A DNA stretch of 63,110 nt, from positions 1 through 63,110 of the forward strand of contig NZ_JAPDPE010000013.1 in the NCBI RefSeq assembly GCF_026283955.1. Reading direction: 5' to 3'. Position 1 is the first letter of the stretch. Each line of letters starts with the position of its first letter. This document shows, piece by piece, positions 42,701 through 52,131 of this stretch. Under the pieces are notes generated by a model. That model searched no databases, was not told the DNA's origin, and was given only the letters and a program-made list of their open reading frames with translations. This stretch comes from Dyella silvatica. Lineage in GTDB: Bacteria > Pseudomonadota > Gammaproteobacteria > Xanthomonadales > Rhodanobacteraceae. A program made the translations under genes and the position numbers.

Positions 42701-43229
42701 GGCGCTCTTTGTACTTGGAGATGCCCGCCGCTTCTTCCAGGTGCGTGCGCAACTCTTCAGGATGCGCCTCGATGATCTGACTGATCATGCCCTGTTCGAT
42801 GATCGAGTAACTGCGCGGCCCCAGGCCGGTGCCCAGGAATAAATCAGTGATGTCGCGACGGCGGCAGCGTGCACCGTTCAAGAAGTAGGCTGACTGACCG
42901 TCACGGGTCACCTGGCGCTTCACGGAAATTTCGGCGTACTGGTTGTACTCGCCCTGGATCGAGCCATCGCTGTTGTCGAAGATCAGCTCGACCGTCGCCT
43001 GGCCTACCGGCTTACGCGAGTTTGAACCCGAGAAAATGACGTCGGTGAGCGAGTCGCCACGCAAGCGGCTGGCCGCGCTCTCGCCCATCACCCAGCGGAT
43101 GGCATCGATGATATTGGACTTGCCGCAGCCATTCGGACCCACCACGCCGATCATATTGGTCGGCAAATGCAGGGTGGTCGGATCGACAAACGACTTGAAG
43201 CCGGCGAGTTTGATCGTGGTCAGGCGCAT
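39720..43229 (-). CDS. smc: Chromosome segregation protein SMC
   Basis: The protein has 1,169 residues, the usual length. Walker A is GPNGCGKSNIIDAIRWVMGE near residue 32, followed by the typical ARCRRRDITDLFLGTGLGPRSYSIIEQG segment. Two long coiled coils flank a hinge at about 515-645 (LGEALQVEAGWETAVETALIGFLDSVLV). The C-terminal head carries the signature LLSGGEKALTAVSLVFAIF and Walker B PFCLLDEVDAPLDEAN. It drives chromosome compaction and segregation by ATP-dependent DNA looping. It is followed 12 bp downstream by zipA. The scpA and scpB genes are not in the window. Confidence 0.97.
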   Translation of the reverse strand: MRLTTIKLAGFKSFVDPTTLHLPTNMIGVVGPNGCGKSNIIDAIRWVMGESAASRLRGDSLTDVIFSGSNSRKPVGQATVELIFDNSDGSIQGEYNQYAEISVKRQVTRDGQSAYFLNGARCRRRDITDLFLGTGLGPRSYSIIEQGMISQIIEAHPEELRTHLEEAAGISKYKERRKETESRIKATRENLDRVRDVRDEVDKQLEHLNRQARAAERWKALKEEQTRKEAELRALEYRGLKSQHDGEGEGLSAAETEIEKRLAEQRHVEAQLESVRERHNGASEHLNAVQGEVYKVGAEIARVEQQVRYNRETADRLQRAQADAEREHGELAAHIATDREQIETLRMALAEGEPKLEALQQMQEDTAEAQRDTETKLADWQQRWDTYTRTAGESSRAAEVERTKLNYLDRQAMDLSRRREALDAEQQATDVAALDAAAEQLHSEHDTQRERVESLGGLLDQHKLSHEKVLDEERHVQSSMNEARQQLQAARGRQASLEALQHAALGQEESAASSWLARLGLNKSRRLGEALQVEAGWETAVETALIGFLDSVLVDGAHALAGEFAGLENADVALVDAAEGGVNTAGTLAAHVRGPAAAMAILSHVLTAETLGEAHQRVTSLSALAPYQSVMTRDGEWLGPGWARVRRAQGNQVGVLAREREMRTLAEQVATLEARLEDLSEQLDQLRTTKFEVERARDDAQRELYNAHRRQSELAGQLQSHRGKVETARARSEKVAGELSELIAQLDELQTNTREARARLDESVGHMGDLEDQRRELENERRALLEAREEARMNAREAADQSHALALGLESKRSSLASLEQALARMDSQIRQIEARRNEITEQLAAGSDPIAELEAERQTYLDQRLLVDKQLVEARRALEDCDAEFRRLEQERQRIEQSLNGLRESLSQKRLAAQALHIRAQQLADAITASGLELEALLAELAENADAAQWRQQLTDIGQKIVRLEPVNLAAIQEHAEQSERKTYLDNQLTDLVDAMETLEGAIKKIDRETRQRFKETFDKVNAGVQELFPRLFGGGHAYLELTGDDLLNTGVSIMARPPGKRVSNITLLSGGEKALTAVSLVFAIFGLNPAPFCLLDEVDAPLDEANVGRFSAMVKEMSEKVQFIFVSHNKATMEAATQLCGVTMREPGVSRLVQVDLAEAAKLAGAA

Positions 43230-43375
43230 GCGGTCATCAGCGGTGAATCTTCATAAAGGTGCCCAGACAGCGGGCGACGAGGCACTGTGCCAAACACAGG
43301 CCCATGTCGCAATGCAGTCATCAAATAGATATGACTTGATAAATATCATTCATATCATTGAATTTTATATATTTA
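43230..43375. other. AT-rich spacer between bolA-like gene and smc
   Basis: The stretch at 43320-43380 is strongly AT-rich, with repeated ATATCATT units. It must hold the end of the bolA-like unit and probably the smc promoter. TATAAA- and TATTTAT-like hexamers occur on the minus strand, but a -10/-35 pair could not be fixed. Confidence 0.4.
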
Positions 43376-43636
43376 TTAGTTCAATGCTTGTGCATCGATG
43401 GATAACGCATGGATGCCGTTGTCCATCAATCCGTCCAGTGCCGCGTAAATCAGCCGGTGCCGTTTAAGCGGCAACTGCCCGGCAAAGGCCGCGCTGACGA
43501 TGCGCACGTGGTAATGGCCTTTGCCGGCATTGGCATGGCTGGCGTGCTTGTGGCCCTCGTCCAGCACCTCAAGCTCGGCCGGCGCCAGCGCCTGGGTCAG
43601 GCGCCGGCGTATTTGCTCGACCATCTCAGCGCTCAT
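43376..43636 (-). CDS. BolA/IbaG-family protein
   Basis: The protein of 86 residues has the BolA fold. The markers are [63 protein letters not shown], with the His-rich loop and the conserved RHRLIYxAL helix. BolA proteins bind monothiol glutaredoxins and [2Fe-2S] clusters and affect iron handling or stress gene expression. The ATG overlaps the stop of the YciI-family gene (ATGA), so the two are translationally coupled. BolA and IbaG cannot be told apart safely from this sequence alone. Confidence 0.88.
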   Translation of the reverse strand: MSAEMVEQIRRRLTQALAPAELEVLDEGHKHASHANAGKGHYHVRIVSAAFAGQLPLKRHRLIYAALDGLMDNGIHALSIDAQALN

Positions 43637-43938
43637 GCCGCTGGCAACACTTTGCGAAACGGCTTGATGCTGACGCTTTCGTAGACGCCGGCTGCCACGT
43701 AAGGATCAGCCTTGGCCCAAGCCTCGGCATCGGCCTGCGAGGGGAATTCGGCCACGATCAGGCTGCCGGTAAAGCCGGCCGGGCCGGGGTTTTCCGACTC
43801 GATCGCCGGAAACGGGCCCGCCAGCAACATCCGTCCCTCGTTCTGCAGCTGCTCTAGCCGGGCCAGATGCGCCGGGCGAGCCTCCAGGCGTTTTTCCAGC
43901 GACTCGGCCACGTCCTGAGCAATGATGGCAAACCACAT
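43633..43938 (-). CDS. YciI-family protein
   Basis: The ATG at 43938 begins [44 protein letters not shown], a typical YciI start. The frame extends to 44013 but the added residues are not family-like. The conserved segments [34 protein letters not shown] are present. YciI proteins are small ferredoxin-like folds with a His/Asp pair and no firmly known reaction. It is paired with the BolA-type gene in an overlapping operon, an arrangement common in gammaproteobacteria. Confidence 0.88.
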   Translation of the reverse strand: MWFAIIAQDVAESLEKRLEARPAHLARLEQLQNEGRMLLAGPFPAIESENPGPAGFTGSLIVAEFPSQADAEAWAKADPYVAAGVYESVSIKPFRKVLPAA

Positions 43939-44049
43939 AAGACAGACTCCACGCAGGCAAACCGCGATTTTAACCGACTGCGCCCTACTTGAAGCGCATC
44001 CGGGCAGACCCAAGTGATTTGGCTTTACCCATAAAGCGAAGGCGATGAC

Positions 44050-44687
44050 ATGGCGCTCTGGTCAATGTTTGTCGAAGGAATATCCACCCTGCTGCAACAA
44101 CTGGCATAACTGCTCGGCGGCAGCTTTGGACTGGCAGTGATCGTACTGGCGTTGTTCGCTCGCCTCGCCTTACTGCCCATGACGCTGAAAATCGCCGAAC
44201 AAGGCTGGCACCGACAACAGCGCATGGCGGCGATCAAAGCGCAGATCGAACAGTTAGGCGAACAGCACGCCAACGACCCCGCCGCTCACGCTGCCGCGCT
44301 GCAGGCGTTGTATCGCGAGCATGGTCTGAACACTGGCCTTGGGAGTGGATTGCTGGTTGCCTTGGTCCAGCTGCCGCTGGGGGCCGGCATCTATGCCGCC
44401 ATCCGCCAAGGCGTGGCGGGCGCCGGATCGTTCCTGTGGATACCCAACTGGCGCGCCCGGATCTGTGGCTGGCACTGGCCGTAGCCGTCTTGAGTTATGC
44501 AGCGATATGGCTCAACCCGGCGATGTCGGCGCAGGCCAAGAGCTTGCTGCAAGTCTTGCCGGTGCTGATTTCGTTCTTTGTCGTCTGGCACCTGGCTGCT
44601 GCGCTCGGCCTTTACTGGGCTGGCTCCAGCAGCGTGAACCTGTTGCAGTCAGCCCTGTTGCGCCGGCGCTTGCGGGCATCCCGTTGA
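44050..44687 (+). pseudogene. YidC/Oxa1-family insertase paralogue, broken by a stop and a frameshift
   Basis: The first segment encodes [19 protein letters not shown] and then an in-frame TAA at 44107-44109. Reading resumes immediately in the same frame as LLGGSFGLAVIVLALFARLALLP MTLKIAEQGWHRQQRMAAIKAQIEQL, the conserved YidC cytoplasmic turn. It continues to QLPLGAGIYAAIRQG and FLWIPN. About 44448 the frame shifts by one, and the rest (LARPDLWLALAVAVLSYAAIWLNPAM ... VLPVLISFFVVWHLAAALGLYW) is read in another frame. The two lesions together argue for a real pseudogene rather than a single sequencing error. The essential housekeeping yidC must be elsewhere. Confidence 0.85.
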
Positions 44688-44715
44688 TCTGGCCGGCCGA
44701 CGGCTGATCGATCTG

Positions 44716-45186
44716 TTACTGGATAGGCTGATACTCGCCATCCGCAGGATCGGTGGCATCGGTGCTCAATTGGCCGTTGCTCCGGTCGACCTTGAAAGAG
44801 AACAGCCGCGGCGAGGTATCCGGGTCGCCCTTACAAGGCGGCGTGTGGTTTTCATGCACCTCGACGCTATAAGTGGTCGCGCCCTCTTCCTCGGGCATGA
44901 AGGTAAGACAGTCGATAGGCAGGCTGGTCAGGCGATGCTTTTGAATCGCCTCGCTGATCAGCTTGATCGCCGCATCCTCGTTCGCCACCAGCAAGGCTTG
45001 AGCCGCGGCTTTGGCTGGTGCCGTGACGACAGGCGCAGGTGCAATAGCTGTCGAGGCGCCGGCTACGGGTGCGCCGACTGGCGTGGCGGCTTGAGACACG
45101 CTGGGTTTGCCCTCATCGCCCGATGGCGAGCATCCGGCCAGGGCAAACAACAAGCACGCTGCTGCAAAGAGACGCTGCAATGGCAT
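44716..45186 (-). CDS. Hypothetical lipoprotein
   Basis: The N-terminus MPLQRLFAAACLLFALAGC is a lipoprotein signal with an LAGC lipobox, with Ser-Pro following the Cys. After a Pro/Ala/Val-rich linker comes a domain of about 90 residues with two cysteines (LPIDCLTFMPEE ... HTPPCKGDPDTSPRLFSFKVDR). The gene starts five bases after the lysS stop, so it is probably co-transcribed. I recognise no family. An outer-membrane or periplasmic location is expected. Confidence 0.65.
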   Translation of the reverse strand: MPLQRLFAAACLLFALAGCSPSGDEGKPSVSQAATPVGAPVAGASTAIAPAPVVTAPAKAAAQALLVANEDAAIKLISEAIQKHRLTSLPIDCLTFMPEEEGATTYSVEVHENHTPPCKGDPDTSPRLFSFKVDRSNGQLSTDATDPADGEYQPIQ

Positions 45187-45191
45187 GAATC

Positions 45192-46706
45192 TCAGGCTTC
45201 CGGCCGCATATAGGGGAACAACAACACATCGCGGATCGACGATGAGTTGGTCAGCAACATCACCAGGCGATCGATGCCGATACCAAGGCCGCCGGTCGGC
45301 GGCAGGCCCACCTCAAGCGCACGGATGTAGTCGGCGTCGAAGTGCATGGCTTCGTCATCGCCGGAATCCTTGGCGTCGACCTGGGCCTGGAAGCGCGCCG
45401 CCTGATCCTCGGGGTCGTTCAACTCGGAGAAGCCGTTGGCGATTTCCTTGCCATTGACGAACAACTCGAAGCGGTCAGTGATGCCCTTGTCGGTATCGCT
45501 TTCGCGAGCCAGCGGAGACACCTCGACCGGATGATCGGTAATGAAGGTCGGCTGGATCAGCGTGTGCTCCACCGTGTGCTCGAAGATTTCCAGCAGCAAC
45601 TTGCCCCAGCCGTAGCCGGGCTTGACCTGCGCACCGACGCGCTTGGCGTGGGCCGCCATGGCGTCGCGGTCGCGCAGCTCTTCGCGGCGGATTTCCGGGT
45701 TGTGCTCCAACACGGCGTCTTCCATGCGCCAGCGGCGGAAAGCCGGGCCCACATTGATCTCTGCGCCATCCCAGGTCAGTGCGGTGGTGCCGAGCACATG
45801 CTGCGCCGCCTCGCGAATCACCGCCTCGGTGAGGTCCATGATTTCGTGATACGTGGCGTAGGCCTGGTACAGCTCCAGCATGGTGAATTCGGGATTGTGT
45901 CGCGTGGACACGCCCTCGTTACGGAAATTGCGATTGATCTCGTAGACGCGGTCAAAGCCGCCGACGACCAGCCGCTTGAGGTAAAGCTCCGGCGCAACGC
46001 GCAGATACAGGTCGAGATCCAGCGCATTGTGATGCGTCACAAAGGGACGCGCGGTGGCGCCGCCGGGGATGATGTGCATCATCGGCGTCTCCACTTCCAT
46101 AAAGCGGCGCGGCTCAGCTTCCAGCCACTGGCGCATAAAGCCGATGATCTTCGAGCGCTTGGCAAAGGTATTGCGTGCTTCTTCGGTAACGATCAGGTCG
46201 ACGTAGCGCTGGCGATAGCGCTGCTCGACGTCGGCCAGGCCGTGTCGCTTGTCCGGCAGCGGGCGCAGGCTTTTGGTCAGCAGGCGCAGCGTATCCACCT
46301 TCACCGACAGCTCGCCGGTCTTGGTGCGCATCAGCAGGCCCTCGGCACCGACGATGTCGCCCAGGTCCCAGCCCTTGAACGCCTTGTAGCTGTCTTCGCC
46401 CACCGTGCCCTGGTGGATAAACAGCTGGATACGGCCGCTGACGTCCTGCATCTGCACAAAGCCGACCTTGCCCTGGTCACGCTTAAGCATCATGCGGCCG
46501 GCTACCTTGACCCGGCGCGCCAAGGCCTCGATGGCTTCGGACGTGTGGACTTCTTTATCTTCGAATTCGGCTTGCAGATCGCCGGCAAAAGCATCGATCT
46601 TGAAATCATTCGGGAACGCGATGCCCTGCTCGCGCAGGGCATGGAGTTTTTCGCGACGCTCGGCAATGAGACGGTTTTCGTCAGGCGTTTCGTTGTCGCT
46701 GTTCAT
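45192..46706 (-). CDS. lysS: Lysyl-tRNA synthetase, class II
   Basis: The protein has 504 residues, normal length. An OB-fold anticodon-binding domain covers about residues 60-150 ([31 protein letters not shown]). The class II catalytic core contains [81 protein letters not shown] (motif 2), and motif 3 is [20 protein letters not shown]. It charges tRNA(Lys) with lysine. It follows prfB on the minus strand after a strong hairpin, as in the rpf region of Xanthomonas. Confidence 0.97.
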   Translation of the reverse strand: MNSDNETPDENRLIAERREKLHALREQGIAFPNDFKIDAFAGDLQAEFEDKEVHTSEAIEALARRVKVAGRMMLKRDQGKVGFVQMQDVSGRIQLFIHQGTVGEDSYKAFKGWDLGDIVGAEGLLMRTKTGELSVKVDTLRLLTKSLRPLPDKRHGLADVEQRYRQRYVDLIVTEEARNTFAKRSKIIGFMRQWLEAEPRRFMEVETPMMHIIPGGATARPFVTHHNALDLDLYLRVAPELYLKRLVVGGFDRVYEINRNFRNEGVSTRHNPEFTMLELYQAYATYHEIMDLTEAVIREAAQHVLGTTALTWDGAEINVGPAFRRWRMEDAVLEHNPEIRREELRDRDAMAAHAKRVGAQVKPGYGWGKLLLEIFEHTVEHTLIQPTFITDHPVEVSPLARESDTDKGITDRFELFVNGKEIANGFSELNDPEDQAARFQAQVDAKDSGDDEAMHFDADYIRALEVGLPPTGGLGIGIDRLVMLLTNSSSIRDVLLFPYMRPEA

Positions 46707-46738
46707 GCGGATTCCCGGAGAAGCTTTGTAAATAGTTG

Positions 46739-46769
46739 CGTGGCAGTCGCCAAGGCGGCGACTGCCACG
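46739..46769 (-). terminator. Strong hairpin between prfB and lysS
   Basis: A perfect 13-bp stem (CGTGGCAGTCGCC, loop AAGGC, GGCGACTGCCACG) lies 24 bp past the prfB stop. The minus strand continues with a short T-containing stretch rather than a long T run. It may be a terminator or a processing signal between the two genes. Confidence 0.6.
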
Positions 46770-46792
46770 TTAATGCATCACGCGCCAGGGCG

Positions 46793-47918
46793 TCAGGCGT
46801 CCAGACGTTTGGCGCCGGCCTCAAGGCCGGATTTCAAACTGGCCTCGACAAATTCGTCGAGATCGCCATCCAGCACCTTTTGCGTATCGGTACGTTCGAT
46901 ACCGGTGCGCAGATCTTTGATGCGGCTCTGGTCGAGCACGTAGTTGCGGATCTGACTGCCCCAGCCAATATCGGACTTGGTCGCTTCCAGCGCATCCTTC
47001 TCGGCATTGCGCTTTTGCACTTCCAGCTCATACAACTTGGCGGCCAGCATCTTCATCGCGCGGTCGCGGTTGGCGTGCTGGCTGCGCTCGGTCTGGCAGG
47101 CCACGACGGTATTGGTCGGGATATGCGTAATACGCACCGCCGACTCGGTTTTATTGACGTGCTGACCACCGGCGCCGGAGGAGCGATACACGTCGGTACG
47201 CAGGTCGGCCGGGTTGATGTCGATATCGATATCGTCATCGACTTCCGGCGACACGAACACCGAGGTGAAGCTGGTGTGGCGCCGATTATCGGAATCGAAC
47301 GGGCTTTTGCGCACCAGGCGATGCACGCCGATCTCGGTTTTCAGCCAGCCGTAGGCGTAATCGCCCTGCACCGAGAAGGTGGCCGATTTGATGCCGGCGA
47401 CATCACCGCCGCTGACTTCCAGCAGCTCGGTTTTCCAGCCGCGCGATTCGCACCAGCGCAGATACATGCGCAGCAGCATTTCGGCCCAATCCTGCGCCTC
47501 GGTACCGCCGGCGCCGGCCTGGATGTCGACGAAGGCGTTATTGGCATCCATCTGGCCAGAGAACATGCGCTGGAATTCCAGCTTGCCAACCTGCGTCTCG
47601 AGCTTGGCCAAATCGGCGATCACCGCATTGGCGGTGTCTTCGTCGTTATCGGCGGCGGCCATTTCGATCAGGTCGGCGGCGTCCGTCAGCCCCCCGGTGA
47701 GGGTATCGATGCCGTTGACGATAGTGTCCAGGCGGGCGCGTTCGCGGCCCAGCTCCTGCGCCCGCGGCGGATCGTCCCACACGTTGGGACTTTCCAGTTC
47801 GCGGCTTACTTCTTCCAGGCGCTCACGTTTGGTGGCGTAGTCAAAGATACCCCCTAAGCGACTCGACACGGCCCCTGAGGTCCGCGATCTGCGCGAGGAT
47901 CGGATTGGTTTCGATCAT
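46793..47918 (-). CDS. prfB: Peptide chain release factor 2, with programmed +1 frameshift
   Basis: RF2 ends translation at UGA and UAA. Reading starts at the ATG at 47918 ([17 protein letters not shown]) and runs to a UGA at 47841-47843, inside the classical slippery site at 47840-47855. A +1 shift there joins it to the long frame ([25 protein letters not shown] ...). That frame contains the GGQ motif in [23 protein letters not shown] and the anticodon-like SPF tripeptide ([12 protein letters not shown]). The internal stop is therefore regulatory, not a mutation: low RF2 favours the shift and raises its own synthesis. It is transcribed just ahead of lysS. Confidence 0.97.
47840..47855 (-). 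promoter_or_regulatory. prfB: RF2 programmed frameshift site
   Basis: The minus strand reads AGGGGGTATCTTTGAC: an internal Shine-Dalgarno-like AGGGGG, then CTT TGA C where the ribosome slips from CUU to UUU past the UGA. This is the canonical arrangement for bacterial RF2 autoregulation. Confidence 0.97.
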
Positions 47919-48296
47919 GAGTTGTTTGCTGGCCTTGAAGCGGCTGCGCCAGATGACGCTGCCAAAGAGCGGGAATGTTAGCAAAGCGTGTCCGATGACG
48001 CATGCCACCCCGCCAGGCAGCATGAAGCGGCAACGGTCCTGCGGCTCCAACGGAAGACCCCGAAAGGCTCAACATAGCCCTGAAACATGGCCATGCCCAT
48101 GTCTTACCGGGCGTTTCGACTCGCTGCCGGGCGCAAGCTGATGGCTGGGCCGGGAGCGGAATCCCCGCCTGGCAACCGGGGCCCGCCGGAGCCGGCGCAG
48201 CCGAGCATGGCGACGGGGCTGGACCGAAGGACTGACAGGCGAAGCCCTGCCAAGCAGGATCTTCCCCGCCCCTTTAGCAAAGCTTCAACACAGAAC
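47919..48296. other. Intergenic stretch between tetR and prfB, no gene seen
   Basis: This gap of about 380 bp should carry the prfB promoter on the minus strand. Open frames here look like chance GC-rich frames. Several GC-rich inverted repeats (near 48160-48200) could end the tetR transcript. No clear promoter hexamers were identified. Confidence 0.4.
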
Positions 48297-48917
48297 TTAA
48301 GTCGCGAAGACATCCTGCATCAGCGTGCGCAATGCATTCTTCAAGGTCGCGCGCTTCAACTCGGGCTCCAGGATGGCGCGGGCAAACAAGCCATCGATCA
48401 TCAGATGCAACAGCAAGGCCCGTTGCCTGACCTGCGCCGGCGAAAGCTCGACACCTTGGTCGCGCGCCTTGTCGCGAATCCACGCGCTGATGATCTCTCG
48501 ATAAGCCTGGTCGGCCCGGCGCATGGCCTCGGCAATCGCCGGCACCCGCGAAGCCTCGGCGATGATTTCATGCGATAGCGCCACATTGACGGCATCGCCC
48601 TTGGCGCTGGCCCGGCGCCAAGGCTCAATAGCGTCAAGGATGTCATCCAGCAACTCGCCCGAGCTGCCGATCTCCTGAAAGGCCACGCGGGTGTCCTCGA
48701 CCTCTTGCTCGATTAACGCCTGCACGATGTCGCTTTTGCTTTCGAAGTACCGATAAATCAAACCGACGCTCATGTCCGCGGTGTTGGCGACAGTGGCCAT
48801 GCTCGCGGCATGAATGCCTTCGGCGGTAAAGCATTTTTCGGCGGCATCCAGAATGCGCGCCCGCTGAGCTTGCGAGCGCGCAATCGCCTTGGGTGTCCTA
48901 CGCAGTGACTCATTCAT
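48297..48917 (-). CDS. TetR-family repressor of the adjacent efflux operon
   Basis: GGAGG seven bases before the ATG at 48917 fixes the start (frame open to 48941). The helix-turn-helix is at about residues 17-62 (RARILDAAEKCFTAEGIHAASMATVANTADMSVGLIYRYFESKSDIVQALIEQE). The C-terminal domain carries the usual dimerisation/ligand region. It is third in the minus-strand operon after the efflux adaptor and pump genes, which fits a regulator such as AcrR/NalC-type repressors that bind drug-like ligands. The palindrome at 53328-53339 is its likely operator. Confidence 0.9.
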   Translation of the reverse strand: MNESLRRTPKAIARSQAQRARILDAAEKCFTAEGIHAASMATVANTADMSVGLIYRYFESKSDIVQALIEQEVEDTRVAFQEIGSSGELLDDILDAIEPWRRASAKGDAVNVALSHEIIAEASRVPAIAEAMRRADQAYREIISAWIRDKARDQGVELSPAQVRQRALLLHLMIDGLFARAILEPELKRATLKNALRTLMQDVFAT

Positions 48918-48967
48918 GCTGTGCCCTCCATGCAAATCCACTCACCGCGAAGATACTCCAGGCAGCG

Positions 48968-51900
48968 TTAATCACCGGCCGATCCTGCCGCCATGACTTG
49001 GGCTAACGCATCGTTGCCGGACGTCGGTTTGCGGGCAAACCAGCGCCGCACCAACACAAAGAACAGCGGGGTAAAGAAGATGCCGAGGAAGGTACCCACC
49101 AACATGCCGCCAAGCACGCCGGTACCGATCGCACGCTGCGCGCCGGAGCCCGCACCGGTTGAAATAGCCAGTGGCACCACGCCCAGGCCGAAGGCCAACG
49201 AGGTCATCAGGATCGGCCGCAGACGCATGCGCACCGCATGCAAGGTAGCGGCCACCAGCTCCATGCCTTTTTCGACGTTTTCCTTGGCGAACTCGACGAT
49301 CAGGATCGCGTTCTTGCTGGACAGGCCAATCGTGGTGAGCATGGCGACTTGAAAGTACACATCGCGATCCAGCCCGCGAAACCAGGCCGCCAGCACCGTA
49401 CCTAAAATACCCAGCGGCACCACCATCAGCACCGCCGTGGGAATCGACCAGCTCTCGTACAACGCCGCCAGGCACAGAAACACCACCAGCAACGACAAGG
49501 TATAAAGCAATGGCGTCTGTGCGCCGGCCGCACGCTCCTGATACGACTGGCCGGTCCACTCCATGCCAATGCCGTTGGGCAAACCGGCCACCAGCCGCTC
49601 GATCTCGGCCATGGCGTCACCCGAACTGACTCCTGCGCCGGCCTCGCCGTTAATCTCCATCGCCGGCACGCCGTTATAGCGTTCCAGCCGAGGCGAACCG
49701 TAATCCCAGCGGGTGCCGGCAAAGGCGGTAAACGGCACCATATCGCCCTTGTCATTGCGCACCGACCAGCGCGCAAAATCCTCCGGCAACATGCGGAACG
49801 GCGCATCCGCTTGCACAAAAACTCGCTTGACCCGGCCGCGATCCATGAAATCGTCGACGTATTCGCTGCCCCAGGCGGTCGTCAGTGTGCGGCTGATCGA
49901 AGCCACCGGCAGCCCCTGGGCCGCCGCTTTCTTGTAATCGATGTCGATACGGAACTGCGGCACGTCCTCTTGCCCATTCGGCCGCACATTGGCCAACAGT
50001 TTGCTTTTACCCGCGCCCTCGAGCAGTTGATTGCGCGCCTGGGTCAACGCCTCATGCCCTAGCCCGGCGTTGTCCTTGAGATAGAAGGCAAAACCATTGG
50101 AGGTGCCCAGATCCTGCACGGCCGGCGGCGCAAACGCGAATACCAGGGCATCCTTGATATGTGCAAAAGCCTCGGTCGCACGGTTGGCTACCGCCTGCAC
50201 ACCCAGCTCGTCGGCATGGCGCACTTTCCAGTCTTTGAGCTGGATAAAAGCCATGGCGGTATTTTGGCCGACACCGGCGAAGCTGAAACCCTGCACTGTA
50301 AACAACGATTCGACGCTGTCTTTCTCGTCCTTCAAGAAATGCTGCTCGACGGTGCGCACCACTTGATCGGTGCGCTCCTGCGTTGCACCCACCGGTGCCG
50401 AGACCATGGCAAACAACTGGCCTTGATCTTCCTGTGGCAAGAAAGAGGTCGGCAGCCTCAGGAAAATCACCAGCATCGCCGCCACCAGGCAGGCGAACAG
50501 CAAGACGCTACGCCCGCGCCGCACCAGCATGCCGCGCACCATTTGTTGATAGCGTTGGTTGCCTTGGTCGAACTGGCGATTGAACCAACCGAAGAATCCG
50601 CTGGTGGCCGCATGCTGACCCTTGGCGATGGGCTTGAGCATGGTTGCGCACAAGGCCGGGGTGAGCACAATCGCCACCAACACGGACAAGGCCATCGAGG
50701 CCACGATGGTTACCGAGAACTGGCGATAAATCACGCCGGTAGAACCATCCAGAAAAGCCATCGGCACGAACACCGCCGACAGCACCATGGCGATACCGAC
50801 CAGGGCACTGGTGATCTGGCCCATCGATTGGTGCGTGGCCGCGAGTGGCGACAGCCCCTCTTCGCTCATGATGCGCTCGACGTTCTCGACCACCACGATG
50901 GCGTCATCGACCAACAAGCCAATCGCCAGCACCATGGCGAACATGGTCAGCATATTGATCGAGTAACCCAAGGCGGCCAGCAAGCCCAATGTGCCCAGCA
51001 ATACCACCGGCACCGCGATGGTGGGAATCAAGGTGGCGCGGAAGTTCTGCAAGAACAGATACATCACCAGAAACACCAGCGCGATCGCCTCCAGCAAGGT
51101 TTTGACGACACCCTTGATCGACACTTTCACGAATGGCGTGGTATCGAACGCCACCACCCATTTCACCCCAGGCGGAAATGACGATTGAATCTGCTTGAGC
51201 GTGTCCTCCACCCGCGTCGCGGTCGCCAGCGCGTTCGCCCCGGTAGCCAGCGAGACGGCAATACCGGTGGCCGGCTTGCCGTTGAAACGGCTGACGAAGT
51301 TGTAGTCCTCCAGCCCTAGTTCTACGCGCGCCACATCGCCCAGGGTCAACGCCGAACCGTCGTTATTGCTGCGGATGACAATGTCGCGAAATTGCTCGGG
51401 CGTCTGCATGCATTGATCCGTTGCCCCTTCAACGCCGGCGCACCGCCAAGCTGGCCGACAGTGACTTGCTGATTGCGCGCGCGCACTGCGGTAATCACAT
51501 CGTCGGCGGCCAATTTATAGGTATTGAGCTTGTCCGGGTCCAGCCAGATGCGCATGGCGTATTTGGAGCCGAACACTTCGATCTTGCCTACCCCATCGAC
51601 GCGACTGATCGGGTCGACCACCCGCGCGGTGACGAAATCGGAGATGTCGTCGCCCTGCAGGCTGCCGTCCTCGGAGACAAAACCCACCACCATCAGAAAG
51701 CCGGGATTGGATTTGCTGACGCTGATGCCTTGCTGTTGCACGATTTGCGGCAACGAAGGCGTGGCCAGCTGCAACTTGTTTTGCACTTGCACCTGAGCGA
51801 TATCCGGATCGGTACCGTTCTGGAAGGTGAGTATGACCTCCACCTGGCCATTCGAATCGCTGGTCGCCGACATGTAGAGCAGGTGATCCAGGCCCTTCAT

Positions 51901-52104
51901 GTTTTGCTCGATGATTTGCGTCACCGAGTCTTCCACTGTCTTTGCCGATGCACCGGGGTAATTGGCGTCGATCGTGACTGAAGGTGGCGCGATAGCCGGG
52001 TACTGCGACACCGGCAGGCGCGCTATCGAAAGCGCACCCGCCAGCATGATGATGATGGCAACGACCCACGCGAGCACCGGGCGATCAATAAAAAACCTTG
52101 CCAT
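48968..52104 (-). pseudogene. RND efflux pump (AcrB/MexB-type), frameshifted by a small deletion
   Basis: The 5' part starts at 52104 ([41 protein letters not shown]) and is sound to about residue 228 (GGAPALKGQ). It then runs out of frame and stops at about 51346. The rest continues in another frame from about 51409 ([31 protein letters not shown]) to 48968, with the TM segments and [18 protein letters not shown] intact. Compared with AcrB (KGQ-QLNASIIAQTRL-T), about 22 nt are missing at the junction, which removes roughly seven residues and changes the frame. The encoded total of about 1,045 residues otherwise matches the family. A premature stop at this point would make a non-functional pump. 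The alternative is an assembly error at a GC-rich site. Confidence 0.85.
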
Positions 52105-52131
52105 AAATATCGTTTCAACCGATTGAAAAGT

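Noticed and set aside
47841-47918. Apparent broken prfB start
   Set aside because: The in-frame UGA lies in the canonical RF2 slippery site, so it is programmed frameshifting rather than a lesion.
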